From: Azophilus sp965221755
GTDB taxonomy: Bacteria > Pseudomonadota > Gammaproteobacteria > Pseudomonadales > Azotimanducaceae
Assembly: GCA_965221755.1 (NCBI GenBank)
Contig: OZ244921.1
Span: 2,666,001 to 2,730,000, forward strand
Length of the DNA stretch: 64,000 nt
Direction: 5' to 3'
A program made the position numbers and the translations under genes. The notes beneath the pieces are model-generated. The model worked only from the letters and a program-made list of their open reading frames with translations, was not told the origin of the DNA and did not search any database. Below are positions 41,141-50,674 of this stretch, piece by piece. Numbering within the stretch: position 1 is the stretch's first letter; every line of letters begins with the position of its first letter.

Positions 41141-43183
41141 CTAGGCGACGCGCCGAGGCTTCGCGTCAAACAGCGCTGCGAGCTGCTCGGTCATCGCGCC
41201 GCCGAGCTGCTCGGCGTCGGTGATGGTGACCGCCCGGCGGTAGTGGTGGGTGACGTCGTGGCCGATGCCGATGGCGATGAGCTGCACCGGGGACTTGGAC
41301 TCGATCATGTCGATGGCGTACTTCAGGTGCTGCTCAAGGTAGTTGCTGGGGTTCACCAGCAGGGTGGAGTTGTCCACCGGCAGGCCATCGGAGATGACCA
41401 TCAGCACCTTGCGCTCCTCAGGGCGCACGACCAGGCGGTTGTGCGCCCAGATGAGCGCCTCGCCGTCGATGTTCTCCTTGAGCAGCTCCTCGCGCATCAT
41501 CAGGCCGAGGTTGCGGCGCGAGCGGCGCCAGGTGTCGTCAGCGGCCTTGTAGATGATGTGGCGCAGGTCGTTGAGCCGTCCAGGGCTCGACGGCTTGTCG
41601 GCGGCAATCCACTTCTCCCGGGACTGGCCGCCGCGCCAGGCGCGGGTGGTGAAGCCGAGAATCTCCACCCGCACCGAGCAGCGCTCCAAGGTGCGGCCCA
41701 GAATGTCGGCGCACATCGCAGCGATGGTGATCGAGCGTCCGCGCATGGAGCCGGAGCTGTCGATCAGCAGCGTCACCACGGTGTCGCGGAAGTCCATCTC
41801 CTTCTCCTGCTTGTAGGCCAGGGGGTTCATCGGATCCACCACCACCTGCGCCAGGCGGGAGGCGTCGAGGATGCCTTCCTCGAGATCGAACTCCCAAGTG
41901 CGGTTCTGGCGGGCGAGCAGGCGCCGCTGCAGGCGGTTGGCGAGCTTGGCGGTGGCGTGCTGCAGGCTCACCAACTGTTGGTCGAGCACGGCCCGCAAGC
42001 GGATCAGCTCCTCGTCGGGGCACAGTTCCTCGGCGGCGGCGACCTCGTCGAACTCGTCGGTGAAGGCTTGGTAATCGACATCGACGCGGATGCGCCCGGC
42101 TTCGTCGGGGGCCGGGGCTTCGTCGGGGTCGGCTTGGGCGCCGAGTTCATCCATGTCGAGGTCGGCGTCCATCTCCATCAGGGCGGCCTCGCCCTCGGCG
42201 GACTCGTCGGTCAGGCCTTCATCGTCGAGAACCACGTCCTCGGGGCTTAGCTCCGAATCGCTTTCGGTCTCTTCGTCGATCGTCTCGGCATCTTCCTGAT
42301 TGCGGTTTTCGTCCGGCGGATCGTCGAATTCGGCGACCAGCCCCAAGTCGGCGATGATGTCGCGGCAGGCCGAGGCGAAGTCCCGCTGGTTGAGCAGGCA
42401 GCCGCGCAGCGCCTCGATGTCGGCCCCGGCTTGCTCCCGGACGTGGTCACGCCAAAAGCGGACCACGTTTTCGGCGGCGGGCGGCAGGTCGCGGCCGGTG
42501 AGCGCCTGGCGCACCAGCAGCCCGACCGCTACCGGCAGTGGCGCTTCGGACACATCGACAATGGCGTCGAACGCCGCTTGTTGGCACTGCGCCTCCAGCG
42601 AGGCGTCCAGGTTGGCGGCCACCCCCGCCATGCGCAGGGCGCCGATGGAGGCGATGCGGGCGTCCTCGATCCACCGAAACATCTCTTGGGCGGGACCGCC
42701 CTTGGGCGCGTAGCGGGCGTGAACGGCGTCGTCATGGTGCCTGAGCCGCAGCGCCAACTCATCGCCCATGCCGCGCACCGCATTGATTTCGCCTTCATCG
42801 CAGCCGAGCGTGGGCAAGGGCACCCGCAGCCGATTGCCGCGGGCGGTGGGGGTGCCTTGGCCGAAGGAGACTTCGAGCTCATCGTCCTCGGCCAGCGCCC
42901 GCATGGTGGCGGTGGTGGCGCGCTTGAACGGCTCTAGCGGTTGGCTTTCCTCGGCAGGCTGAACCCTTGCGCTTCCCGGCCGGGGCTTTTCCCCTGTGGG
43001 GGGCAGGCCCCCCGCGCTCCCCGGCTGAGGCTTTTTTCCCGCGAGGGGCAGGCCCCCCGCGCTCCCCGGCTGAGGCTTTTTTCCCGCGAGGGGCAGGCCC
43101 CCCGCGCTCCCCGGCCGGGGCTTTTTTCCTGCGAGGGGCAGGCCCCTCGCGCTCCCCGGCTGAGGGCTCTCCCCGCTGCTCAT
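41141..43183 (-). CDS. cobT: CobT-like cobaltochelatase subunit with an N-terminal 15-residue repeat
   Basis: A 680-residue VWA-domain protein. The first 75 residues are four to five copies of a 15-residue unit (PGSAGGLPLAGKKPQ and close variants). The core then follows CobT: RGMGDELALRLRHHD, an acidic region around residues 300-380, and a C-terminal VWA domain with the MIDAS motif LIDSSGSMRGRS. CobT partners CobS and CobN in ATP-driven cobalt insertion into hydrogenobyrinate diamide; no CobN is in the window. The start overlaps the end of cobS by four bases. Confidence 0.88.
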   Translation of the reverse strand: MSSGESPQPGSARGLPLAGKKPRPGSAGGLPLAGKKPQPGSAGGLPLAGKKPQPGSAGGLPPTGEKPRPGSARVQPAEESQPLEPFKRATTATMRALAEDDELEVSFGQGTPTARGNRLRVPLPTLGCDEGEINAVRGMGDELALRLRHHDDAVHARYAPKGGPAQEMFRWIEDARIASIGALRMAGVAANLDASLEAQCQQAAFDAIVDVSEAPLPVAVGLLVRQALTGRDLPPAAENVVRFWRDHVREQAGADIEALRGCLLNQRDFASACRDIIADLGLVAEFDDPPDENRNQEDAETIDEETESDSELSPEDVVLDDEGLTDESAEGEAALMEMDADLDMDELGAQADPDEAPAPDEAGRIRVDVDYQAFTDEFDEVAAAEELCPDEELIRLRAVLDQQLVSLQHATAKLANRLQRRLLARQNRTWEFDLEEGILDASRLAQVVVDPMNPLAYKQEKEMDFRDTVVTLLIDSSGSMRGRSITIAAMCADILGRTLERCSVRVEILGFTTRAWRGGQSREKWIAADKPSSPGRLNDLRHIIYKAADDTWRRSRRNLGLMMREELLKENIDGEALIWAHNRLVVRPEERKVLMVISDGLPVDNSTLLVNPSNYLEQHLKYAIDMIESKSPVQLIAIGIGHDVTHHYRRAVTITDAEQLGGAMTEQLAALFDAKPRRVA
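42971..43165. repeat. 45-bp minisatellite in the 5' end of cobT
   Basis: Units start at 42971, 43016, 43061, 43106 and (partial) 43151. The core reads GCTCCCCGGCTGAGGCTTTT, then TTCCCGCGAGGGGCAGG and CCCCC. The unit length is a multiple of three, so copy-number change keeps the frame. Confidence 0.9.
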
Positions 43184-44172
43184 GTGCCGTGCAGCCTGAT
43201 CCCGGCGGTGGCGTCGCCGAGGTCCGTGCCGAGGCAGCGCTGGTAGTACTCGGCGACGATGGGCCGCTCCAGCTCATCGCACTTGTTCAGGAAGGTGACC
43301 CGGAAGGCGAAGCCCATGTCGCCGAAGATCTCCGCGTTCTGCGCCCATGTCAGCACCGTGCGCGGCGACATCACCACCGACACGTCGCCGTTGACGAAGC
43401 CGCGCCGGGTCAGGTCCGCCACCGCCACCATGTTGGAGACGGTGCGGCGTCCGGCGTCCGTGGCGGCGTAGGACTTGGCCTTGCCGAGGATGATTTGCGT
43501 TTCCGCCTCGTGCTCCAAGTAGTTCAGCGTGGTGACGATGCTCCAGCGGTCCATCTGCCCTTGGTTGATCTGTTGGGTGCCGTGGTAGAGGCCCGTGGCG
43601 TCGCCGAGGCCGACGGTGTTGGTGGTGGAGAACAGCCGAAAGCAGGGGTGCGGGGCGAGCACCTTGTTCTGGTCGAGCAGGGTCAGCTTGCCCTCGACCT
43701 CCAGCACCCGCTGAATGACGAACATCACGTCCGGCCTTCCGGCATCGTACTCGTCGAAGCAAAGCGCCACCGGATGCTGCAGCGCCCAAGGCAGGATGCC
43801 CTCCTTGAACTGCGTGACCTGTTGGCCGTTCTCGACGACGATGGCGTCCTTGCCCACCAAGTCGATGCGGCTGATGTGGCTGTCCAGATTGACGCGGATG
43901 CAGGGCCAGTTCAGGCGCGCCGCCACTTGCTCCACATGGGTGGACTTGCCGGTGCCGTGGTAGCCTTGGATCATCACCCGCCGGTTGTGGGTGAAGCCGG
44001 CCAGTATGGCCAGCGTGGTGTCGCCATCGAACAGGTAGTCGTCATCAACGGCGGGCACGTAGTCCGTGCGCCGGGAGAACGCCGGAACGTCCAAGTCCTG
44101 ATCGATGCCGAACGCCTCGCGAGCGTTGACGGTGGTGTCCGGTGCGAGGTCCGGGGGCAGGCCTGACTCCAT
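43180..44172 (-). CDS. cobS: CobS-like AAA+ cobaltochelatase subunit
   Basis: A 330-residue MoxR-like AAA+ ATPase. Walker A is MIQGYHGTGKSTHVEQVA and Walker B ALCFDEYDAGRPDVM; RLFSTTNTVGLGD and GQMDRWSIV follow. The Arg- and sensor-containing C-terminus is present. ATG 44172 (MESGLPPDLAPDTTV) is chosen since it begins the conserved N-terminal region. With CobT it forms the ATPase part of the aerobic cobaltochelatase, or a related MoxR-VWA pair. Confidence 0.9.
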   Translation of the reverse strand: MESGLPPDLAPDTTVNAREAFGIDQDLDVPAFSRRTDYVPAVDDDYLFDGDTTLAILAGFTHNRRVMIQGYHGTGKSTHVEQVAARLNWPCIRVNLDSHISRIDLVGKDAIVVENGQQVTQFKEGILPWALQHPVALCFDEYDAGRPDVMFVIQRVLEVEGKLTLLDQNKVLAPHPCFRLFSTTNTVGLGDATGLYHGTQQINQGQMDRWSIVTTLNYLEHEAETQIILGKAKSYAATDAGRRTVSNMVAVADLTRRGFVNGDVSVVMSPRTVLTWAQNAEIFGDMGFAFRVTFLNKCDELERPIVAEYYQRCLGTDLGDATAGIRLHGT

Positions 44173-44484
44173 ATCCTTGGTTTCCGCGCTTGAGCAAAAC
44201 GCGCTATTGTACGGGAGCATTTGTACGGGAGCATTCGCTGCGCGGCAGCAAGCCCGGGATTGCCTTCCTGATTCCCTGATAAGCCTCCGCGGACCACCAT
44301 CTGGCCTCGGCTGTCGGCGATTCCGTCGTTGAGGGGCGGCTTGGCACTCCGGGAACCCGGATCGGTCGGGTTCCGGCCCGCCGCCACGGGCGGCCGATTG
44401 CCGGAGACCGGGATTTTCGGGCGAGCGGGCGAACGCCTTCCCGCCGCGGGCGCGGCGTTCGGAAAGCGCGGCGGAAAATGCCTT

Positions 44485-44740
44485 TCAGGCGGCTGGCGGG
44501 GCGCGCGCCTCCAGCGAGACCATCGCCCCGTAGAGCTAGTCCAGGCAGAAGTTCGTCTTCGCGAAGCCCAAACCCAGCCGGCGAGCCGAACGCACCATCA
44601 GCGCCGCCGTGCGCATCACGTGGCGGATCACCGCCGAGATGCCGTGCCGCCTCGCGCCCTTCGGCAAGGCCGTGCATTGCACCGCCCGCAACAGCACCTG
44701 GGCGATCTAGCCCAGGGCGTGGAAGGCCTGCTTGATTCCT
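44485..44740 (-). pseudogene. degraded ORF, probably a transposase C-terminal remnant
   Basis: On the minus strand one frame reads AFHALG-stop-IAQVLLRAVQ, then MRTAALMVRSARRLGLGFAK, then TNFCLD-stop-LYGAMVSLEA. Both interruptions are TAG. Composition and shape resemble the helical C-terminus of a DDE transposase, but the family is not identifiable. The region 44173-44484 upstream of it shows nothing I can name. Confidence 0.35.
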
Positions 44741-44829
44741 ATTTCTGCTTAGCGGCTGTCTGGAGGTGTGAAAACGACTATTGATATTCTTGAAGGAGCT
44801 GCAAGTGGTGTGCAAAAGATATCCACAAT

Positions 44830-45768
44830 TCAAATCGGCGTGGGTGTGACGAAGTTTCGGAACTTGCCTTGTGTGATTCGCTGGCTGCGAAATACTTCAA
44901 CGACTCCCAAAGCAGATAACTTGATTCGGCCTGGCTGCTCTTTTTGAAGTTGCGAATGCGCAAGCAGTGAGCGGACTTCCGGTAAACGGATGGGTGGAGA
45001 CCAAATCGGCCAAGTTAGCGACGTCATGCGATTTCGTTTGCAAAATCCAGTTGTTTTGAGTTCGTGCGAACTAGGCTGTGTTGGAAATAAGGGCAGTGCT
45101 TCAATAGCAAGAAGATTTCCACCCCAAATACTTCCCGAGCTGTTTTTGGTCGGATCTTTAGCTGGATTACCCAAGCGCAGCGCATACCGATTATCATCTA
45201 TCGGATCCTACCGCATACTGTGGCTCTTCACGGCATCGTCATACACCCACGTTTCAAATATAGCTTTATCGAGATGATTAAACCGCGTATCCTTCATCAA
45301 GGTTCGAATTGTTGCCAGAAAGTGTTGATGTCCCGCACCGCTCATCGTGCGAAAATCCGTATCGGCGATCTTTCCGGTGGGTTTGCCGTTTGATCTCGAT
45401 TCGATTGCTTCACTGCCGAAAGCTGCTAAAAAATCAATGTTAGCGCGATCCTGCGGTGAGGCTGTATTCAAGCTGTTTATTAATAATTTGCGAAAGTCGC
45501 CGATTTTGATTGTAAGATCATCACCGAGTCCAAAAGCCGCCAGATCAGCGCTAGCTTTTAATTGTTTTTCAAGTATATCAATCAGCATGACGCGATCTAT
45601 TTCCGTAGTGGAAAACAGCTGCGGTCGCCAGTGGTCATTCACGGTTTGCCAACTCATTTCCCATTGATTTTCCGGCGCAGCAAGCGTCGCGGTTCTCAGA
45701 ACGCCGAGAGCGGCGAGATAGCCAAGAGGGTTGTCGGCGGACAGGCCACGAAGCAATAGACTATTCAT
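44830..45768 (-). pseudogene. type I-G CRISPR Cas8/Cas3-extension-like protein broken by a TAG
   Basis: From ATG 45768 the product begins LLLRGLSADNPLGYLAALGV, a start typical of the type I-G (former I-U) protein encoded after cas3. The frame is intact for 186 codons, meets a single TAG at 45210-45208 between SMR and DPIDDNRYALRLG, then continues in the same frame for 126 codons through NLLAIEALPLFPT, LTWPIWSPPIRLP and GKFRNFVTPTPI. A Trp codon (TGG) is expected at the TAG, so one base change accounts for the break. The stop of cas3 overlaps this start by four bases. Base composition is clearly more A+T-rich than in the flanking genes. Confidence 0.8.
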
Positions 45769-47972
45769 TCGCCTGCGCTCCAGTCATCGTTCAACTCTTC
45801 CCATTCGCTGCGCCGATGGTCTGCCAGTCGAAGGATCGCTTCCAGCCAAGCCAGGCCCCACCATCCGTAAGCTTCGACCAGCAGCCAGAATCGACGCGCT
45901 GTTCCGGCCTTCAAGTGCTCCAGCCGAGTCGGGCCGGACCACTTCATTTCCTTTCCATTAATCCGATAGCTGACTTCGGGTGCACTGTCGTCAATGACAA
46001 CAGGCGCGAAGGGGCGGCAGTGCCCATGATGGCTGGAAACCAGAAACAATGTCAGTTCGCGCAATAGAGGATCATCGGGTAGCAATTCTGGAGCGCTTTC
46101 CGCGAGTCGCACGGATAGCAATTCGTGTCGACCACCGGCGGGATAGCCCGCTTGGATACATGCCGTCGATCTCGCAGCACCGGTCTTTGGGAGTGAGGCG
46201 GACTTTGCCAAAGGCTCCGTCGCCGCCGACAAGCGACGACCTTCATTGAGCCATGACTGGAAGCGCGAATCGGCTTTGCCCGTATCGTGCAGCAATCCCG
46301 CACGAGCCACAGCATCAATAAGATCATCTGGCAGACCACAACCGAGGGCAAAGCGGCGAGCCCAAGCCTCCACTCCCGGTAGGTGCGTCTGTAAAAGGAC
46401 AGGTTGGCCCTCCCTGTTGACAGTACCAGAGGAATTCAGGTCATCCTCATCGTTAAAGGTTTCCGCTTGTCTTGTGTAATCGCGCATTAGATGTTGTCCG
46501 ACCAATACGACATCATCTTCCCCGATGCGATGCAAATTTCGCACGAACCCGCGCCGCTTCGCTTCATTCCGGAGTTGTTTCGCAGTGGCGCGGAGCCATT
46601 CAAATTGGCGCTGCTCCCCACAATCCCTCACCAAGGCTTCAAGCTCTCACCAAGGCTTCAAGCAGGCGGCGCACCAAGTCCAATTGTATATTGGGATCGG
46701 AATCTTCAAGCTCCATCTCGACCAGCAATTCCTTCCCAAGTTCACGGCACTTCCCCGATGGCCACAGGTCGATCAATTGATCATGCAACCGCAACATTGC
46801 CTTGGCGCGGCTTTCCAGATAAGCCTGCTGGCTTATATCCAAATGAGCGGGAAGCATCACAGGAGCATGACGGGCAGGACTATTGAGATACTGAAGTTCG
46901 GGTTTGATGGGCGGTTTCAAGTGGGCAATCGCCCAGTCAATAGCGTAACGCTGCCTCTGTGGTTGAGTATAAGGTAATCGCGTACCGCTCAGGCGGTGGC
47001 AACTCGGTTGGCGAACACAACGATTGCCGGGTTCTTCCCGCTATTTCCGGCCTTTGATTCTTCGGCAAGATTTTCAGCCTTTTCGGCAAGCGCCTTGGCA
47101 AAATTGCGTATCGCATTTCTGCCTTTCGCTACATCCACTTGCTCCACCGAAGCCGGTTTCCGCGCCAACTGACGGCGGCCCAGCAGATGTTCCGGATCCT
47201 TGGATTGTGCCGAATCATCCTTGAAAACGGAATCCAAGCCCGCAGGCGGTGTCGCTGAGAGAACCACCGGATGAAAACTGCGGCGCAGTGGAATTCTGCT
47301 CCAATTGTGACAGCGTTGAATTGCTTGGAGCGTCTCAAGAAATGGCTGGGCGCAGTGGGCTTCATCGAGCAAAATCAAACTGTCATTGGCTGTCAGTCCG
47401 GCAAAAACAGGCCACATGCCCGGCCCGCGCCCATAGGTGCGAAACAACAGGCGGGAGCCGATTTGATCAACCGTGGAGGCGATTACGGCGGGTTGAAGCG
47501 GACTGCGCGCCCAAGAATCGGAACGGTAGCTTGCGCCCCGTAAAGTATGGACGGTAAGCGGCTGCTCATCTTGCCAAGATCCGTCCGAATCACCATACGC
47601 AATCAAACGCAAAGCGTCGGCCACATCCTTGAGAATGCCGGTTTTGGCATTCGCCAATTTCCTAGCCAGCCGCTTGGCGCGAGCATAGGCTTCATCAACG
47701 ATGATGCGCCGATCCACAACAAAGAAGATGCGGCGAGGTGCTGTTATGGCACACCCATCCGACAGTCTCATGGCTTGAGCCGCCAGCGCGAAAACAGCTA
47801 CGTCGATACAGGCTGTTTTTCCAGCGGCGGTAGGCAGCGCTATCGCCTCCGGCCATGGCTGACCTATATTTTCCATAACCCGCTCGGCCAATGCTTGCTG
47901 CCATGCGAACGGTCGGAAACTCCAAAGGGCTTGGAAATAATCGCCGAACCGGACTGCCGCAAGCTCAGCCAT
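45765..47972 (-). pseudogene. cas3: type I-G cas3 helicase-nuclease, multiply broken
   Basis: From ATG 47972 the helicase N-part is present: FRPFAWQQALAERVM, Walker A ALPTAAGKTACIDVAVF, and DEAH-box LILLDEAHCAQ, then VVLSATPPAG. The frame ends at TGA 46991-46989 in NRVATA-stop-AVRDYL, where CGA (Arg) is expected. About 25 codons later the remaining helicase C-part is missing, and the sequence resumes with RHAPVMLPAHLD. A 19-bp tandem duplication at 46628-46665 then shifts the frame. The last frame (ending 45765) carries the HD nuclease with GLLHDTGKADSRFQSWL and SSHHGHCRPF. The order helicase then HD is normal for type I-G Cas3. Three lesions mean it cannot function. Confidence 0.9.
46628..46665. 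repeat. 19-bp tandem duplication that frameshifts cas3
   Basis: TCACCAAGGCTTCAAGCTC is followed directly by TCACCAAGGCTTCAAGCAG. Removing one copy restores the continuous reading EALVRDCGEQRQFEW across the junction. Confidence 0.9.
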
Positions 47973-48558
47973 TGGTTTGCTCGCCCTGGTCCATCGGCAA
48001 AAAAAGGCCGTAGCCACGGAATCGTCCGGCACCAATCATGACCGGGCCAGTCACAGGCTGGTCGAAAACCAGCACAGCGTGGCTATGGTTGCGGATGCCG
48101 CCATCGAACTTTCGGGTCATGCGCGGAAACTCACGCGCATGCGGGACACCCTCCACAAGCGAAACAGGATGCAGCACAACCTCATTCGGCGCTGGCAGTC
48201 CAATGCGTTCGCACGCTTTTTTGATATCTTCGGCGGCGCGTTGCCAGCGGTCGTTGCCGTCGTAATGGCGATCAAGGACGACGGGTGTCACGCTTGCCCA
48301 GGTTTTTGACGGGCGCGTCCAGCGTCCCGGACGCAAGGCCAGGGATGGTCGCTCGCGTGTTTCCTGCTCAACTTCGCATTCCAACCATTCGCCATCGAAC
48401 AATCGATGCGTCGCCGTGAGGCTGGCCTCGCCATACAGGAACCGGGACAGGCAATCGGCGGCTGCCTGTTCACTCGTCTCGCGGGGCAATGCCAGCGCGA
48501 TACCAAGGATTCGCCCGTCGGCGTGCTGCGAACCGATTCCGGCCCGCGTTAGCCCACA
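47965..48558 (-). pseudogene. csb2: type I-G csb2 (Cas5-Cas6-like) C-terminal fragment
   Basis: The readable frame begins after a TAA at 48561-48559 and gives GSQHADGRILGIALALPRET, CLSRFLYGEASLT, TPVVLDRHYDGND, and the characteristic end IGAGRFRGYGLFLP. These are landmarks of the Csb2 C-terminal half; complete Csb2 proteins are about 450-500 residues, here at most 198 remain. ATG 48489 would give 174 residues. The truncation point lies 25 bases from tRNA-Arg. The end overlaps the cas3 start by eight bases. No csb1, cas1, cas2 or cas4 genes are present. Confidence 0.8.
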
Positions 48559-48582
48559 TTAATCTCGATCCCGGCACGATCT

Positions 48583-48659
48583 TGGTACGCCCGGAAGGGC
48601 TCGAACCTTCAACCCTCTGCTTAGAAGGCAGATGCTCTATCCCGTTGAGCTACGGGCGC
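48583..48659 (-). tRNA. tRNA-Arg (anticodon UCU)
   Basis: A complete cloverleaf on the minus strand, GCGCCCGTAGCTC at the 5' end, anticodon loop CTTCTAA, T-loop TTCGAGC and encoded CCA. The acceptor pair 1-72 is G-U. The 3' end faces the degraded CRISPR-Cas island, the usual side for integration. Confidence 0.97.
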
Positions 48660-48769
48660 CGTGACGACCAATCAAAGCAATAACAGACAAAGGGCTGCAA
48701 ACCAACCCTGGGCGCAGGCCTCCGGCCCACCGCCAACCGGCCCGGCTTGGGAGGCCGGCCCACCGCATC

Positions 48770-48846
<77 letters not shown>

Positions 48847-48920
48847 GCTCAAACACCACCCCGCCGATGGCGCGCGGATGATACTGAGGGCTATCTAGAG
48901 CGTCAAATCCAAGTCTTGTC

Positions 48921-49012
48921 GGGTAGTGGCTCAGTTTCAATTTTCGCTGCCGCAGAGACCGCGCCCGCGTTGGGCTGCGGTAATGAAGCGTTGCCAAATT
49001 GAGCCACTACCC
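48921..49012. repeat. 92-bp MITE-like element with inverted ends
   Basis: The ends GGGTAGTGGCTCA and TGAGCCACTACCC are perfect 13-bp inverted repeats, extended imperfectly to GTTT/AAAT. The interior has no gene. Size and shape fit a MITE or the remains of a small IS, unrelated to the TGTGCGGGCTCAG family. Confidence 0.6.
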
Positions 49013-49129
49013 ACTATTGCAAAATCTTATCGGATACAGGATAGTCGGGTTATCGCACCCGAATCGTATGCGGGTTCTACCTTGGCGACCATGGTGCGAA
49101 GCAGACGCACCACGGAGGGAGCACGAGAC

Positions 49130-49753
49130 ATGATTAGGTATTCAGCCAACGGAAGCGCCAGTTCAGCCTCCCGGTTCCTGCGGGGCGGGGCGCTGGCATG
49201 CCTCGCTACCCTGATGCTGGCGGCGCTGGCCCAGCCAGCGGCGGCGAATAGGATGGTGGAGGGTGTGACGGCGGAGCTTAGGGTGGCGGATGTTCAATGC
49301 AGGGAAGGCGAAGATGCCCCCTTTGTGCTCATCCTCTCACGCCCTCTCCCCTTCGACATCTTCTATAGGTACCGTACCGAAGACCTCTCCGCCAAGGCGG
49401 GAAAAGACTATGTGGCGGAAAACGGAGATATTGTGATTCCCGCAGGAACGCAGTATATGCCGCTTGGCATCAAGACTCTCAAAGATGATGTCATCGACCG
49501 AAACAGGTTCATGTTAGTGCTGAGTGACCCTCATACAAAGGGCTACGGAATGGTCTGGGGCGAGTACGTGTGGACCGATTGGTGGCGCGTCGAGGGCCTC
49601 CCCCTGTCGCTGACGGCGACCGCCGACATCGCCAACGCTCTGGACGGGTCTATGCAGCGGAACAATCCTCAACACAACAAATACACGCGAGACAGTTCGA
49701 GGAGAGGCGGCGGGCGCGACCAGCGCGGCGGTCGCCAAAATCGCGGCGGATGA
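49130..49753 (+). CDS. secreted small Calx-beta-like protein
   Basis: A 207-residue protein with a long signal peptide (core ALACLATLMLAALAQPAAA, cleavage near residue 39). The mature part carries one Calx-beta-like domain: VQCREGEDAPFVLILSRPLP, AGKDYVAENGDIVIPAG and DVIDRNRFMLVLSDP. The C-terminus is rich in Arg, Gly and Gln (RRGGGRDQRGGRQNRGG). GGAGGG lies 10 bases before ATG 49130. The Calx-beta pattern of an acidic EGEDA start and DxxID...F.L.LS end is shared with the 963-residue protein at 23761. Confidence 0.7.
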   Translation: MIRYSANGSASSASRFLRGGALACLATLMLAALAQPAAANRMVEGVTAELRVADVQCREGEDAPFVLILSRPLPFDIFYRYRTEDLSAKAGKDYVAENGDIVIPAGTQYMPLGIKTLKDDVIDRNRFMLVLSDPHTKGYGMVWGEYVWTDWWRVEGLPLSLTATADIANALDGSMQRNNPQHNKYTRDSSRRGGGRDQRGGRQNRGG

Positions 49754-50170
49754 GAGCGGATTTGCAGCCGCGAATTCCTGCGGCGCAGGCTCCTAAGACC
49801 ATTTTATTGTCGGGCTCGGGGGTCTGGTGTGGCGACGGGCATGGCGGAGGCTGAGGCAGCCCAAGCCACCCTTGCGCCGGTTTAGACTGCCACGCAGAAT
49901 CGCTCGGAACTGACGGACCACGGCCGCCGGGTGGGGTGCGCGGGCTTGATGATGCCGTCGCGCCCTGTGATGGCACGTCTCGTAGTCGCCAAACCATCTA
50001 CCCCCTCGACGGGCGAGACGATCATCGCGCGCCAAGCGATTGGCGCACGCTGCCTCCAATACTCCCGGAAAAGGGGGGCGGGAAATGGCTTCAGCTGCGA
50101 GCGAGAGCGGAGGCGGGCCTACGGGGTTTGCCTTATGAGCATAGGTCACTTTGCGGGCGGATATCGCAAT
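49754..50170. other. 417 bases without a confident gene
   Basis: Short open frames exist on both strands but none has a ribosome site and protein-like sequence. The region lies between the Calx-beta gene and the 3' end of the poly-G ORF. Confidence 0.5.
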
Positions 50171-50394
50171 TTAACTCACCTGATATGCTGGCTTACTTCC
50201 CTCAGAATAGTTCGCACCCTCATACTCGGCAGTAAATTTAGCACTTTCTGTGGTTCCGATGTGCATTAGACGGATAGAGGGCTTGCGCCAAGCCCGTTTC
50301 TCAGGAGGGTTATCTACCCCCCCCCCCCCCCGATTTCGGGCTCGGTCGGATTTGCCAAGCCCTCCGGCGGGGAATTAAGCTTCACTTTGGCCAT
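50171..50394 (-). CDS. small ORF interrupted by a 15-G tract (possible phase-variable peptide precursor)
   Basis: AAGGAG lies seven bases before ATG 50394. The 5' part encodes MAKVKLNSPPEGLAN, then PTEPEI and five glycines from the G tract, and stops at TAG 50316-50314 (26 residues). One more G would bypass that stop and give 74 residues ending at TAA 50173-50171, with a protein-like continuation: NPPEKRAWRKPSIRLMHIG, then TTESAKFTAEYEGANYSEG and SKPAYQVS. The WRKPSIR element resembles leader motifs of RiPP (lasso-like) precursors, but no maturation enzymes are nearby, so that is a guess. As sequenced the frame is off; a sequencing error in the tract is the alternative. Confidence 0.5.
50317..50331. 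repeat. poly-G/C tract, 15 bases
   Basis: Fifteen C on the plus strand inside the small minus-strand ORF. Frame depends on its length. Confidence 0.9.
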
Positions 50395-50610
50395 TAGGTT
50401 GCTCCTTTTTCTAGCAGCAGAACGGTTCGCTTGCCGCAGCAAACTATTATAAAACCACACTATTGTCCCAAAGAAAAGCCGAACTGACAACTGGCTCAGT
50501 TCCTGTATAACGATCTCTCTGGGAAAGCCGCCGCCGGACGCGCCTGCCAAGCGCAGGCTGAGGGTGGACGAGCTGAAAGGAGTGCCCTCTGATTTCTGGT
50601 CACACTTGCG

Positions 50611-50663
50611 GAATAAGAGCGAATAAGCTCGGAATAAGAGCGAATAAGCTCGGAATAAGACGG
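50611..50663. repeat. 21-bp tandem repeat downstream of the AlbA_2 gene
   Basis: GAATAAGAGCGAATAAGCTCG occurs twice and a third, partial copy follows. Each unit contains the palindrome GAGCGAATAAGCTC. It lies just past the stop codon of the defence operon and might mark its transcription end. Confidence 0.7.
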
Positions 50664-50674
50664 GCGACCGTCGT

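Noticed and set aside
44485..45210. Possible amber recoding (three TAG codons, at least one of them where Trp is expected)
   Set aside because: All other genes use TAG as a stop normally (for example 2623-2625), and the region is visibly decaying, so point mutation is the simpler explanation.
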